Positions 35,328 to 45,200 of a DNA stretch of 64,000 bases are shown here, one piece after another. The first letter of the stretch is position 1. The number at the start of each line of letters is the position of its first letter. The notes beneath the pieces were generated by a model. The model searched no databases. It had not been told where the DNA came from and saw only the letters and a program-made list of their open reading frames with translations. The position numbers and the translations under genes were made by a program. The stretch lies in contig JAMPHD010000001.1 in assembly GCA_023663635.1 (NCBI GenBank), forward strand, positions 261,714-325,713, in the 5' to 3' direction. The stretch is from Acetatifactor muris. Lineage in GTDB: Bacteria; Bacillota; Clostridia; Lachnospirales; Lachnospiraceae.

Positions 35328-36469
35328 TAGGAATCAATGGCCTCTTTGGCCGCCTCCATGGCGGTGAGCTGCGGGGTACAATACAGACGGCAGATGAGGA
35401 TGTCGGCCGCAAGGGTATCCACAAGCCGCAGATTGCGCTCATAGAGTTTTGCGTCCCAGGAGGGGGAGATCAGCCGCTGCAATACGAGCAGACGCCTTCG
35501 ATCTTCGGAGAGCGTCTCCACCCGGTCATCGGGAGCCTGCCGCAGCAGAAAGATCCCGCCCAAGGGATAGGTGTGTGTATCCGAGATCCCGGAACTGCCG
35601 CACCAAGGTATGCCGTGGATCACGGCACGGCCGTCCTGCAGGGCGAGGAGGTTCAGATCCCCGTTGAGTATGGGTGTCCCCAAGAGGGAATGCCACAGAT
35701 TGACATGGGTGGACTTGCCTGTGCCTGAGGAGGCGGAGAACAGCCATGCCTTTTCGCGGTACAGGATGGAGGCGGAGTGCAGCGCCGCCATGTGATGTAT
35801 GCCGGCCAGATAGAGAAAAGCCGGGCGTATCGCGTGGAACAGTTCCTCCGAGAGGGGATGCGCCGCGGGAGGTATGCAGTAAAACACGCATTCAGAGCCG
35901 TCTTTGGTCAGATGCGCCTCCGCGATCCGCGTGGAGGAGGGGAAGAGCAGGATATATTTGTCCGGCCTTTCCATCACGATAAACTCTTCGCTGCGTATGA
36001 GCGTCATGCCGTTCTCATGAAATTTTGGCGTTTTGAGAAGGATGCGGATGGTCTGATCCGGAGTTTGCGCGGGTTCGCGGACGAAAGCGTCCCACTCCGC
36101 GGAGAATGCCTCGGCAGGGCCGTACAGCGCGCAGGTCAGACCCGCGATCCGAATATATTTGCAGGGCTCTTCCTCCGACACCTGGCGGGGGCGGGAGGAG
36201 AGCAGGATGCCGCGATCCGTCAGATCGGACACAAATTCTTCGATATCGGCTTTAAGCTGCGGGAGGGATTCCTCCGCCGCGTGATAGTGGGCGGCGCATA
36301 GCTTGGTCAGATCCTCCACCGTGCGGTCTTGGGCCAACAGGGTCCAGAGATAAGCGCCGGTCCCGTTGATCCGTATCCCGCGCCTCTGGTCCGCGATCAT
36401 CTGGCCCACGGGGAGCAGATAGGGAACCCCCGCGATCTCGGTAAGCATATAACAGGTATTTTGTCTCAT
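35324..36469 (-). CDS. PqqD domain fused to an HprK-like kinase
   Basis: A 381-residue protein. The N-terminal 95 residues are PqqD/RRE-like (LLPVGQMIADQRRGIRINGTGAYLW and a following helical part). The C-terminal half is an HPr-kinase-like P-loop domain: SASSGTGKSTHVNLW is Walker A, and LNGDLNLLAL and GIPWCGSS follow. HprK-like kinases phosphorylate lasso peptides in some pathways, and RRE domains bind leaders, so a kinase acting on the 33041 product is plausible. The gene runs opposite to the exporter. GGAGG precedes the ATG. The substrate is inferred, not shown. Confidence 0.82.
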   Translation of the reverse strand: MRQNTCYMLTEIAGVPYLLPVGQMIADQRRGIRINGTGAYLWTLLAQDRTVEDLTKLCAAHYHAAEESLPQLKADIEEFVSDLTDRGILLSSRPRQVSEEEPCKYIRIAGLTCALYGPAEAFSAEWDAFVREPAQTPDQTIRILLKTPKFHENGMTLIRSEEFIVMERPDKYILLFPSSTRIAEAHLTKDGSECVFYCIPPAAHPLSEELFHAIRPAFLYLAGIHHMAALHSASILYREKAWLFSASSGTGKSTHVNLWHSLLGTPILNGDLNLLALQDGRAVIHGIPWCGSSGISDTHTYPLGGIFLLRQAPDDRVETLSEDRRRLLVLQRLISPSWDAKLYERNLRLVDTLAADILICRLYCTPQLTAMEAAKEAIDSY

Positions 36470-36534
36470 GATAAGCCTCCGCGCATAAGTTGTGTGAACT
36501 GCCGGATTTATTATAGCATTTTACGGGCGGAAAT

Positions 36535-36547
36535 GCTACAATGTAGC
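36535..36547. promoter_or_regulatory. Perfect palindrome GCTACAATGTAGC
   Basis: GCTACA-A-TGTAGC lies in the gap between the divergent kinase and peptidase genes. A TATAAT for the minus-strand gene is at 36510-36515, so the palindrome falls around its -35 region and could be a repressor site. Confidence 0.45.
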
Positions 36548-36548
36548 C

Positions 36549-36627
36549 GGAAAATGCGAAACCGGCAGACGGAAAATGCGAAACCGGCAGACGGAAAATG
36601 CGAAACCGGCAGACAGAAAATGCGAAA
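36549..36627. repeat. 22-bp tandem repeat, about 3.6 copies
   Basis: A unit GGAAAATGCGAAACCGGCAG plus two bases recurs at 36549, 36571 and 36593, with a partial copy from 36615. Copies are nearly identical. The array fills the intergenic region between the divergent genes at 36469 and 36687. There are no unique spacers, so it is not CRISPR. It may bind a regulator cooperatively or vary in copy number between strains. Confidence 0.8.
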
Positions 36628-36686
36628 TCATAACAGCGGAATATCAGGAAACCGGACAATCCGGATAGGAAAGGGGGGATGCCGCC

Positions 36687-37142
36687 ATGCAGAACACCGG
36701 ATCGGATGTGGAAGAACTGTTGGCACGGGGAAAGACCATTCAATTTAAGCCCATCGGTTACAGCATGTATCCTCTTTTTGTGCCGGGGAGAGATCAGGCG
36801 GTGGTGGCTCCCGTGGGAGACCATGTGCTGAGGAGAGGGGACGTGGCGCTCTATCGCAGGGAGGGGAGCATTCTGGTGCTGCACCGCGTCTGGAAATGCG
36901 GTCGGGACGGGCTGTATATGGTGGGGGACAATCAGACGCAGATAGAGGGGCCCCTTAAGCGGGAGCAGGTCAGGGGGATTTTGACGGGCATCATCCGGAA
37001 CGGCAGATATTTTTCCGCGCGAAATCCCTTATATTACACAGGGGCGCAGATCTGGCTGATTCTGCGCCCCGTCAGGCCCTTTTTGGCAAAAGGGATATCC
37101 AAGTGTAAAAAAGTATTCGGGAAACTGCAAAGGGGCAGATAA
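36687..37142 (+). CDS. S26 signal peptidase-like protein (SipW/ER type)
   Basis: A 151-residue peptidase of the S24/S26 fold. PIGYSMYPLF holds the nucleophile serine (GxSMxP), and RRGDVALYRR...ILVLHRV has a histidine where bacterial signal peptidases have lysine, the SipW/ER-type catalytic pair. Unlike SipW it has no clear membrane helix at the N-terminus, and only a weakly hydrophobic stretch near the C-terminus (LYYTGAQIWLILRPVRPFL). A GAAAGGGGGG ribosome site precedes the start. Position beside the RiPP-like genes suggests it cleaves the leader of the 33041 product; that is inferred. Confidence 0.8.
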   Translation: MQNTGSDVEELLARGKTIQFKPIGYSMYPLFVPGRDQAVVAPVGDHVLRRGDVALYRREGSILVLHRVWKCGRDGLYMVGDNQTQIEGPLKREQVRGILTGIIRNGRYFSARNPLYYTGAQIWLILRPVRPFLAKGISKCKKVFGKLQRGR

Positions 37143-37153
37143 AACGCTGCTCC

Positions 37154-38272
37154 TTACGAGTTATAATTCGGGTTGTACGCGGGATCCGTCGCGGTGTGCT
37201 CCACCGTGTTGTAGCGCAGCTGCAGGAACTGTTCCCGGTTCTTGTTGAACAGACTCTTCAGATCATCCGAGTAGCCCACCACGATCCAGGGACAGGTGTC
37301 GTTTAACTGCTGCAGAGCTTTCTGCGCGGTGCTCTCATCGGCCACGGAGATGGAGGTGGCATTCTTCCTGCCTTCGACCCAGACCATGATGCTGTAGGTG
37401 GTTCCGGTCTTGATCCCGTTGGTGCGATGGGTGGTAGTGGTCTGGTAAGCCCACATGATCTTGGAGTTGGGAATGGCCGAGGGCTCCGTGGAGAACAGAC
37501 TGTAGTAGGTGAAGAGCCGTCCGATCCTAAAGGTGCCCTTTTTGTCGTAAAATACGGCGGAATTCATATCGGATTCCACATAGCTCTCCGAGCAGCCGCT
37601 CTGCTCGATAGCCTGAAGGAAATCCTTCATATAACCGCCCTTTGAGGCCTTGACTATGCGGAATACGGCCCATCCGATCAAGAAGATGCCTCCTGCGAAG
37701 AGAACGATGTAGAAGATATTCCAGCCGTTCTTGCCGTTTTTGAAGACGTCAATGCAATAGGGCAGGGTCTCTGCCTCGATTTCCGCGTCCGTAAATCCCG
37801 CGTCACGCATATATTCGTTAAAATATTTGGACTCGTCGCTGTCAAATTTCCGGATCTTTCCGGAGAATGACAGGGGATTGGAGAGCAGCCCGTTGTAGGT
37901 GGCCTCCGTCATGGCGTCCATCTTGCTGCCGAAATCTCTCGGCACCTTGATGGCCATGAATTTGTACTCCGTGTCAGGATCGTCATAGGCGCCGGTGTAG
38001 ATGATGTAATAGTAATGGGAGATCGACACGCGGCGCGTGTTCTTATCCTGCGTGCCGGACTCCATAAAGCAGCCCATGTTCTGGTATAATTCCACGTCCA
38101 CCAGTTGGCTGCGGATCTCCTCCGGCGCCAGGGTGGTGAAATCCGTGTATCCGGTGACGACACTGATCATGTTGCCCAGATGATAAAATACCAGGGCGCA
38201 GCCCGCGATCAACAGGATCACTGAAAAGACCAGTGAGCTTTTAAATGACTTTTTCTTAAGTGTTTCAAGCAT
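37154..38272 (-). CDS. Membrane protein of unknown function (two helices)
   Basis: A 372-residue protein with one helix near the N-terminus (about residues 11-33) and another near residue 190 (IFYIVLFAGGIFLIGWAVF). Between them lies an extracellular domain of about 150 residues; after the second, a cytoplasmic domain. It may be a DUF6709-type protein, an assignment I hold loosely. The ATG at 38272 has GGAGGG ten bases upstream; an earlier in-frame start at 38317 lacks one. It is followed on the same strand by nothing for 11 bp, then the convergent peptidase gene ends. Confidence 0.55.
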   Translation of the reverse strand: MLETLKKKSFKSSLVFSVILLIAGCALVFYHLGNMISVVTGYTDFTTLAPEEIRSQLVDVELYQNMGCFMESGTQDKNTRRVSISHYYYIIYTGAYDDPDTEYKFMAIKVPRDFGSKMDAMTEATYNGLLSNPLSFSGKIRKFDSDESKYFNEYMRDAGFTDAEIEAETLPYCIDVFKNGKNGWNIFYIVLFAGGIFLIGWAVFRIVKASKGGYMKDFLQAIEQSGCSESYVESDMNSAVFYDKKGTFRIGRLFTYYSLFSTEPSAIPNSKIMWAYQTTTTHRTNGIKTGTTYSIMVWVEGRKNATSISVADESTAQKALQQLNDTCPWIVVGYSDDLKSLFNKNREQFLQLRYNTVEHTATDPAYNPNYNS

Positions 38273-38357
38273 ATTTTTCCCTCCGCTCAAATTGAAATGC
38301 TGAAATGACAGATACAATATTCATTTTATCGCAAAGGCTTCATTTATGCAATCTTTT

Positions 38358-38777
38358 TCAGTCCTCCCGGTGGTAAATCCGGTACAGGACCCAAGAGAAG
38401 AGGATCAGGGACGCGGTGGAGAACAGGTAGGGCCAGAGCCAGACCGTGAAGGCCCGGCGGGGTTCCGCCGTGGATACAAAATCCTTGTAGTAGAGCAACA
38501 CGGTATCCTCCCCGTGAATCGCGTTCAGACCGCTCAGGTCATAGGAATAAAGGATATTGTTCTCATCCCGATATCGGGCCAGTTCTTTGCCGTTGTAGAC
38601 GGAATACTCGGCCTCAATGCACCGGCCGTTGTGTACCAGATCAGATACGCGCCAGTGGTGATAGGCGGTGTAGAGCAGGACCACCAGGGCAATGATCCAG
38701 AAAATCCACCAGACGCGGGCTTCAAAGCTTTTGGATTCCTGTTCCGTTTCCATATCCATATATTGGTATCTTCCCAT
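38358..38777 (-). CDS. Small membrane protein, DUF3592-like
   Basis: A 139-residue protein with a helix at about residues 20-38, an extracellular domain of roughly 60 residues (GRCIEAEYSVYNGKEL and LSGLNAIHGEDTVLLYYKD), and a second helix near the C-terminus. This topology is that of DUF3592-like proteins. It is co-oriented with the gene at 37154, 85 bp upstream of it. Function unknown. Confidence 0.5.
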   Translation of the reverse strand: MGRYQYMDMETEQESKSFEARVWWIFWIIALVVLLYTAYHHWRVSDLVHNGRCIEAEYSVYNGKELARYRDENNILYSYDLSGLNAIHGEDTVLLYYKDFVSTAEPRRAFTVWLWPYLFSTASLILFSWVLYRIYHRED

Positions 38778-38797
38778 AGGCCTCTCCAATCTGTTAA

Positions 38798-38834
38798 CAT
38801 AAGGGCAGTTCGCAGAACGTGTTGCCCGTTGTTT
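38798..38834. repeat. Interspersed hairpin repeat, copy 1
   Basis: A 37-bp stretch starting CATAAGGGCAGTTCGC and ending CCGTTGTTTT. It matches the one at 52377 with four differences in about 36 bases. Within it GGGCA can pair with TGCCC. It lies in the 215-bp gap between a small membrane protein gene and tetR, where I see no other feature. Confidence 0.65.
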
Positions 38835-38992
38835 TGTAATCTCTATTCTACAGTCCCAAATTGCGCAATACCAATGTTTTTTTGTGTAATTACGCCGATT
38901 TTACTGTTTTTTTGCCATATCTGCCCGCCGGCATGCGGATTGAGGGTCGGGATCTTAAGGCAGGGATCGGGCGAGAGATCCGGGACGGCGTT

Positions 38993-39556
38993 TCAGGGAT
39001 CGGCATTCATCAGAAGGCTGCATATCTCCGCCATCTTCTCCGCGGGAAGGGGATGAGGCGATTTCAGCCATGTCTCGATCACACCCACATAGCCTGACAC
39101 GATAAAGGAATAATAGTATTCCCCGGTGGGGTCCATGCGGGAGTTTCCGGTTCCGGCGAGCAGATGTTGGAGACGCTCGGTCACCAGATTTTTCAGACCA
39201 TTCACAAAGGCGAGGTCGCCGTGGGGACCGATCATCACGCGGGCCATATCATAATGGCGCTCCAGAAAGGAGAACACTTCCGCAAGAACGGCCTTGTGGG
39301 TGGCCTGCTGCGGCTCTCCGGGGCTGCGCTCAAATATCCTGTTGAATTCCACGAACAATTCTTTCTCAATCTGATGCAGCATATCGTAAATATCCGTGTA
39401 ATGCAGATAGAAAGTCCCTCTGTTGATATCCGCCAGATCGGCCAGTTCTTTCACGGAGATATCATTGATCTCCTTCTCCGCCATCAGCCGGATCAGGCTT
39501 TGCTGCAGAAGGGCTTTGGTCTTTCGGACTCTGCGGTCGGTCTTATCCTCAGTCAT
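38993..39556 (-). CDS. TetR/AcrR-family transcriptional regulator
   Basis: A 187-residue regulator. The N-terminal helix-turn-helix is clear: TKALLQQSLIRLMAEKEINDISVKELADLADINRGTFYLHYTD. The ligand domain has the form typical of Firmicutes TetR regulators of this size. It is divergent from the MMPL transporter gene, with 224 bp between, and probably represses it and itself; this pairing is standard for efflux genes. AAAGGAC lies upstream of the ATG. Confidence 0.9.
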   Translation of the reverse strand: MTEDKTDRRVRKTKALLQQSLIRLMAEKEINDISVKELADLADINRGTFYLHYTDIYDMLHQIEKELFVEFNRIFERSPGEPQQATHKAVLAEVFSFLERHYDMARVMIGPHGDLAFVNGLKNLVTERLQHLLAGTGNSRMDPTGEYYYSFIVSGYVGVIETWLKSPHPLPAEKMAEICSLLMNADP

Positions 39557-39577
39557 GCGATTCCGTCCTTTCTAAAC

Positions 39578-39589
39578 AATTTATAAATT
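39578..39589. promoter_or_regulatory. Perfect 12-bp palindrome near the tetR start
   Basis: AATTTATAAATT lies 21 bp upstream of the tetR start codon, in the divergent control region. It could be part of the TetR operator or its -10 region. The surrounding 200 bp are very A+T-rich. Confidence 0.35.
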
Positions 39590-39645
39590 ATCGACAAAAG
39601 TCCACAGAAATGTCTATAAAAATACAGTTGCTCAAAATTTGTTTA

Positions 39646-39672
39646 TTGCCTTTTCCATACCGGTATTATAAT
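39646..39672 (+). promoter_or_regulatory. Probable promoter of the MMPL operon
   Basis: TTGCCT (39646-39651) and a perfect TATAAT (39667-39672) with a short 15-bp spacer, about 108 bp before the transporter start. The short spacer would make it weak without help. Confidence 0.4.
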
Positions 39673-39780
39673 ATATTTCAAAAATAAAATCAACACAAGT
39701 TAATTAATGTACGGCTGTTGCGTAAAAAGAAAAATATGTCCCGGATCGCGCGGACACATTGCAGAGCGGGGAGGAATACC

Positions 39781-42297
39781 ATGGAAGAAAAAGAGAAAAA
39801 GGATGATTCTTTTATGATGAAACTGTCCACTTTGATCGTGGATAAGCGGAAAGGTTTCTATCTGGTCTTTATCGTGCTGATCATTTTCAGCGTGTTGTCC
39901 ATGAACAAGGTGAAGGTCAATAACGACCTGACCACCTATCTGCCGGACACCACCGAGACCAGGCAGGGCATTGATCTGATGGATGAACAGTTCATCACCT
40001 ACGGCACTGCCCGGATCATGGTCTGCAATATCACCTGTGAGGAGGCCCGGCGCCTCGCGGACCGGTTGGAGGAGACGGAAGGCGTCAGCATGTTGAACTT
40101 TGACGACACGGAGGAATACTACCATGATATGGAGGCCCTGTTTGACATTACTTTTGCCTATGAGCCTGAGGAGCCGGAGGCGCAGGAATGTCTGGACAAT
40201 GTGCTGAGTCTGTTGGCAGAGTACGACACTTACTATTCCTCTGATATCGGTCAGGAGGAGAGGGACGCGGATGATCTGGACAAGGACATGGTCATCATTC
40301 TGGTGTTGGCGGGAGTGGTGATCGTGGCGGTGTTGTTGTTTACCTCCACCACCTACGCGGAGATCCCCGTGTATCTGACGACCTTCATCGTGGCGGCCAT
40401 CCTCAATAAGGGCACCAACTATTGGTTTGGCACAATCAGCTTTGTCACCAATTCCATTGCGGTGGTGCTGCAACTCGCGCTGGCAGTGGACTATGCCATT
40501 ATTCTGGCGCACCGGTTTATGGAGGAGCACGAGGACAAGGATGCCAGGGAGGCCGTGATCGTGGCTCTGAGCAAGGCCATTCCCGAGATATCCTCCAGTT
40601 CCCTGACCACCGTGTCCGGCATGGTGGCATTGATGTTCATGCAGTTTCGGATCGGCTATGATATGGGCATCATTCTGGCCAAGGCCATTGTGCTGAGCCT
40701 GATAGCCGTGTTCTTCCTGATGCCGGGATTGCTTTTGACATTTTCCAAGGCCATTGACAATACGCATCATAAGAGTTTTGTGCCCAAGATCACGGCGGTG
40801 GGGAAGTTCTGTGTGCATACCCGCTATATCGTGCCGCCCATTCTGGTGGTCACGGTGGCGGCCGCCTGTGTTCTGTCGGGAAAGGCACATTATGTATATG
40901 ATGTGAACACACTGGAGTCCAAGAGCATGAGCGACAATAAATTTTCCGTGAGCATGGTAAATCGGGAGTTTGGCACGGAGAATACATTGGCGGTGTTGGT
41001 GCCGAACGGGGATTATGAGAAGGAGGGACAGGCGCTGCGCGTGTTGGAGCGTATGCCCGAGATCAATTCCTGCATGGGACTGGCCAATATCGAGGCCATG
41101 GACGGATATGTGCTGACCGCGGCTCTCTCTCCAAGGGAGTTCTCGGAACTCATCGACATGGACGTGGAGGTGGCGGATCTTCTCTATGCCGCCTATGCGG
41201 TGGACCAGGGGAATTACGGGGCTTTGGTGAGCAGTGTGGCGGAGTACAGAGTGCCTCTGATCGATATGTTTCTCTTTATATACGATCAGAAGGAGAGCGG
41301 CAACATCACGTTAGAGTCGGATCTGGAGGAGACGCTCGCGGATGCGTACTCGCGGATCAGCATTGCCAGAGATCAACTGTTGGGAGAGAAGTACAGCAGG
41401 TTCGTATTGGATCTGAACGTGCCCGTGGAGGGAGATGAGACTTACGCGGCGTTGGATAAGATCCGCTCTGCCATGGCGGAGTATTATCCCTTGGAGGAGA
41501 TTTATCTGGTGGGCAATGCCACCAGCAGCAGAGATCTGAGCACGTCCTTTAGCACGGACAACACGATCATCACGGTGCTGACCGCGCTGTTTGTCATGAT
41601 CATCCTGTTATTTACCTTCCAGTCCGCGGGACTGCCGGTGCTGTTGGTGTTGACGATACAGGGAAGTATCTGGATGAACTTCTCCCTGCCCTATCTGTTG
41701 AATGAGCCGGTGTACTTTTTGGGCTATCTGGTGGTATCGGCCATACAGATGGGCGCCACCATCGACTATGCCATCGTGATCACCAGCCGTTATACGGATT
41801 TAAAGACTTTCATGCCGATCAAGACGGCCATTGTGGAGACCCTGAATCAGGCGTTCCCCACCATCGTCACCAGCGGTTCCATGTTGGTGGCGGCGGGCTT
41901 TATCATCAGCAATGTGTCCTCCAATGCCGTGGTGGCCGCCATCGGGCTGGCTTTGGGGCGCGGCACGCTGACCTCCATCGCTCTGGTGCTGTTGGTATTG
42001 CCGCAGACACTGTTGGTGGGTGATATCATCATCGAAAAGACGGCCTTTACCATCAAACATGATCTGACCAAACCTCTTCCGAGCAGCGGCAGGATCCGCA
42101 TGAACGGCCATGTGAGAGGATATGTGAACGGCATCATAGACGGCGATTTCTCGGGCATCATAGACGGCGAACTGGGAGCCGTGGTGCGGGCGAAGGATAC
42201 GGTGGAGCCCGTGGATGAGGAACGGGCCGGCACAGGAGAGAGACTTCCGGAACTGACGGTGTCCGGGGAAGGGGAGGTGACCGCATATGAGAACTGA
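39781..42297 (+). CDS. MMPL/RND-family membrane transporter
   Basis: An 838-residue transporter in two homologous halves, each with one helix, a large extracellular loop and five more helices. Residues such as NNDLTTYLPDTTETRQGIDLMDEQF open the first extracellular domain, while FLGYLVVSAIQMGATIDYAIVITSRY belongs to the second core helix (GxTIDYA). Members export lipids or lipophilic compounds by proton drive. Start at ATG 39781 with GGGGAGGA before it. A TetR regulator lies upstream and a large surface protein overlaps downstream, so the three may form a unit that moves or anchors a lipid-like product. Confidence 0.9.
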   Translation: MEEKEKKDDSFMMKLSTLIVDKRKGFYLVFIVLIIFSVLSMNKVKVNNDLTTYLPDTTETRQGIDLMDEQFITYGTARIMVCNITCEEARRLADRLEETEGVSMLNFDDTEEYYHDMEALFDITFAYEPEEPEAQECLDNVLSLLAEYDTYYSSDIGQEERDADDLDKDMVIILVLAGVVIVAVLLFTSTTYAEIPVYLTTFIVAAILNKGTNYWFGTISFVTNSIAVVLQLALAVDYAIILAHRFMEEHEDKDAREAVIVALSKAIPEISSSSLTTVSGMVALMFMQFRIGYDMGIILAKAIVLSLIAVFFLMPGLLLTFSKAIDNTHHKSFVPKITAVGKFCVHTRYIVPPILVVTVAAACVLSGKAHYVYDVNTLESKSMSDNKFSVSMVNREFGTENTLAVLVPNGDYEKEGQALRVLERMPEINSCMGLANIEAMDGYVLTAALSPREFSELIDMDVEVADLLYAAYAVDQGNYGALVSSVAEYRVPLIDMFLFIYDQKESGNITLESDLEETLADAYSRISIARDQLLGEKYSRFVLDLNVPVEGDETYAALDKIRSAMAEYYPLEEIYLVGNATSSRDLSTSFSTDNTIITVLTALFVMIILLFTFQSAGLPVLLVLTIQGSIWMNFSLPYLLNEPVYFLGYLVVSAIQMGATIDYAIVITSRYTDLKTFMPIKTAIVETLNQAFPTIVTSGSMLVAAGFIISNVSSNAVVAAIGLALGRGTLTSIALVLLVLPQTLLVGDIIIEKTAFTIKHDLTKPLPSSGRIRMNGHVRGYVNGIIDGDFSGIIDGELGAVVRAKDTVEPVDEERAGTGERLPELTVSGEGEVTAYEN

Positions 42298-45200
42298 GAG
42301 AAAACGGGTCAGAGTGTTGTCCTTGGCATTGGCGGCAATGTTGGTTTGGGAGGCGGCCATTCCGGCGCAGGCGGCACAGACGGGCGCCACCTATGAAGAA
42401 TATCGGACCGGCGGCAATACGGCGCAGCAGACGGAATATATCACGGTGTCGATCTCCACGGAGGACGAGTTGGCGCGCCTGGCGGCGGACTGCGGGTTGG
42501 ACGCGTGGTCCCCGGACAAACGCGTCGTTCTGGAGAATGATATCCGTCTGGAGAAGTATACGAATCTGATGATACCGGACTTTGGAGGGATTTTTGAGGG
42601 AAACGGCCATATGATCAGCGGTCTGCGGTTAAACGGCACGGGTTCCGCCGTGGGGCTGTTCCGCTATGTGCAGGAGGGCGCCGTGGTGAGCAATCTCACG
42701 GTGCAGGGTCGGGTGGAGCCCGAGGGGAGCCGCGGCAGTGTGGGCGGCATCGCGGGAGTCAATTACGGCACGGTGAGCGACTGTCGGTTCAGTGGAATGG
42801 TGAGCGGCGACACGGAGATCGGCGGCATCGTGGGCAGCAATATGGCAGGTGGTGAGATCAAAAGATGCAGGTCTGATGCCATGGTCCTGGGGAATCATTC
42901 CACCGGGGGGATCGCGGGGAGCAATAACGGGACGATCTCTCACTGTCAGAATTATGGTGAGATCAACACTTTCACCGAGGAAGTGCGCTATGACCTGGAC
43001 GATATCACCGTGGAGCGCCTGGAGGATATCAACAGCACCGCCAATGTGACGGCGCACACGGATACCGGAGGCGTGGCGGGCATCTCGTTCGGAAAGATGT
43101 ATATGTGCAAAAACTACGGCACGGTGGGTTATTCCCATGTGGGCTACAATGTGGGCGGCATTGTGGGAAGACTCTCCCAAGGCTATCTGTCGGGATGCGT
43201 CAATGAGGGGCATGTGTTGGGCAGAAAGGATGTGGGCGGCATCGCGGGTCAGATGGAGCCCTTTCTGGAGGTGGAGTATCTGACCGACAAGCTGCAGGAG
43301 TTGGATCGTGAGACGGATAAGATGTTTGATCTGATCGACGCGGCGCAGGAGGATCTGAGCGATTACGGTTCTCAGACCACGGATGCGCTAAAGAGCATGA
43401 CGGACCATCTGGACGCGGCGCAGGCGGCGGCCGGCAGTTTCATGAATACAGCGGAGGAGCTGTGGTATATCTATAATCAGGAACTGGGCGGGATCGGCAG
43501 AGATCTGCGCGACACGGTGGAGCCGGAGGACGGAGAGGACAAAGACGCAGGGAACGCCGGGGAGCCCGGGACATCGAACGAAGAGGATTCGGAGGGCAAT
43601 TCGGAGGATACTGCCGGGGAACCCGACGTGTCTGAGGCGGAAGACTTGGGGACGCCGGAACCCGGAATTGCCGGGGAACCTGAGACATCGGACATCGGCG
43701 ACCGCTATCCCGAGATCAACTTGGACAATGTGGTCAGCCGGGACGATCTGGAGAGTTATAAGGCTGCCCTCAGGAAATTCGGAGATGACGCCGGAGCGCA
43801 TCTGCAGAACATGGCGAACGCGTCAACCGATCGCAATGAGGGACTCTCCAATGATCTTTCGACCTTTAATGAAGAGCTTCGCAAGGCCGGAGAGGATATG
43901 GACAGCCTGACCGCCCTCCTGGAGGCGGAGGGGGAATCCATGGACAGCCACGCCGATGCCATCCGTGAACAGGCGAAGGTATTGCGGAATCTCGTGCAGG
44001 GGATTCGGGACGATCTGTTCGCCTATGAGGGCATCGTGGTGGAGGATGCATCGGACGAGTCCGCCGGGGAGGGCGAGGGCAATCTTTTGTCCGAGGAGGA
44101 GACGTCAGAGGATCCCTACGGGGAAACATATTATGACACCACTGATTTTAAGAAAGGTAAAATCGAGAGCTGCCGCAATGAGGGTGCGGTGGAGGCGGAT
44201 ACCGCCGTGGGCGGCATTGTGGGACAGATTGCCATCGAATACGATCTGGATCCGGAGGATGACCTGAATTACACCGGGGAGGAGAGCTTTAATATTGAGC
44301 GCAAGGTAAAGGCGGTGGTCAGAGAGAGCTTAAACCGCGGGGATGTGACCGGCAAACGGGATTACGTGGGCGGCATCGTGGGCAAGGCGGATTTCGGAGC
44401 CGTGATCTCCTGCGAGTCCTACGGCAATGTGGAGAGCGCGGGGGGCAGCAAGGTGGGCGGCGTGGCCGGAGCGTCCCAATATGCCGTTCGCGGCTGTTAT
44501 TCCCTGGGCAGGGTCGCGGGCAAAAATCAGGTGGGCGGCATTGTGGGAAAGGGCTGTGACGTGCTTGGAAACTATGCCTACAACCGCATGGAGGTGAGCG
44601 GCGAGTGCGGCGGCGCCATCGCCGGAATCCTGGAGGACGCGGGCACATTGTTTGGCAACTATTATGTGGAGAACGGCCGGGGCGGTGTGGACGGCATCGG
44701 TTATCAGGGAGGCGCTACCCCCTTGAGCTATGAGCAGTTCATTGCCCTGCGGGAAGTGCCGGAAATGTTCTCGAGATTCAGGGTGGCATTCTGCGTGGAA
44801 GGCGTGGAGTTGGCCGCCATGGAATGCGGATATGGGGAGGCGGTATCGGAGGAACTGATCCCGGACATACCGCAGAAAGAGGGATTTTACGGTATCTGGC
44901 CGGAGACGGATTTGGACCGGATCACCGGCAATGAGACCCTGGAGGCCGAGTATGTGAGATGGCTGGGATCTCTTGCGGGGGAGGAACAGGACGCGCAGGG
45001 GAGAAGTCTGATCCTGGTCGAGGGAGAATTTCTGCCGGGGGCGCGGCTTGAGACCGTCACCGAGGGGGATACCACCGAGATTTCCGTCACGCAGCCCGTT
45101 TTGAGAAAGGGGCGTATCCGGGAAGAGTATGAGGAATACCGACAGCCGGTGACCGTGCGTATTCTGTGTGAGGACGGGGACGCTCCGACGGTGGAGGTGG

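Noticed and set aside
36549-36627. Possible CRISPR array
   Set aside because: The 22-bp units are directly tandem with no spacers, and no cas gene is in the window.
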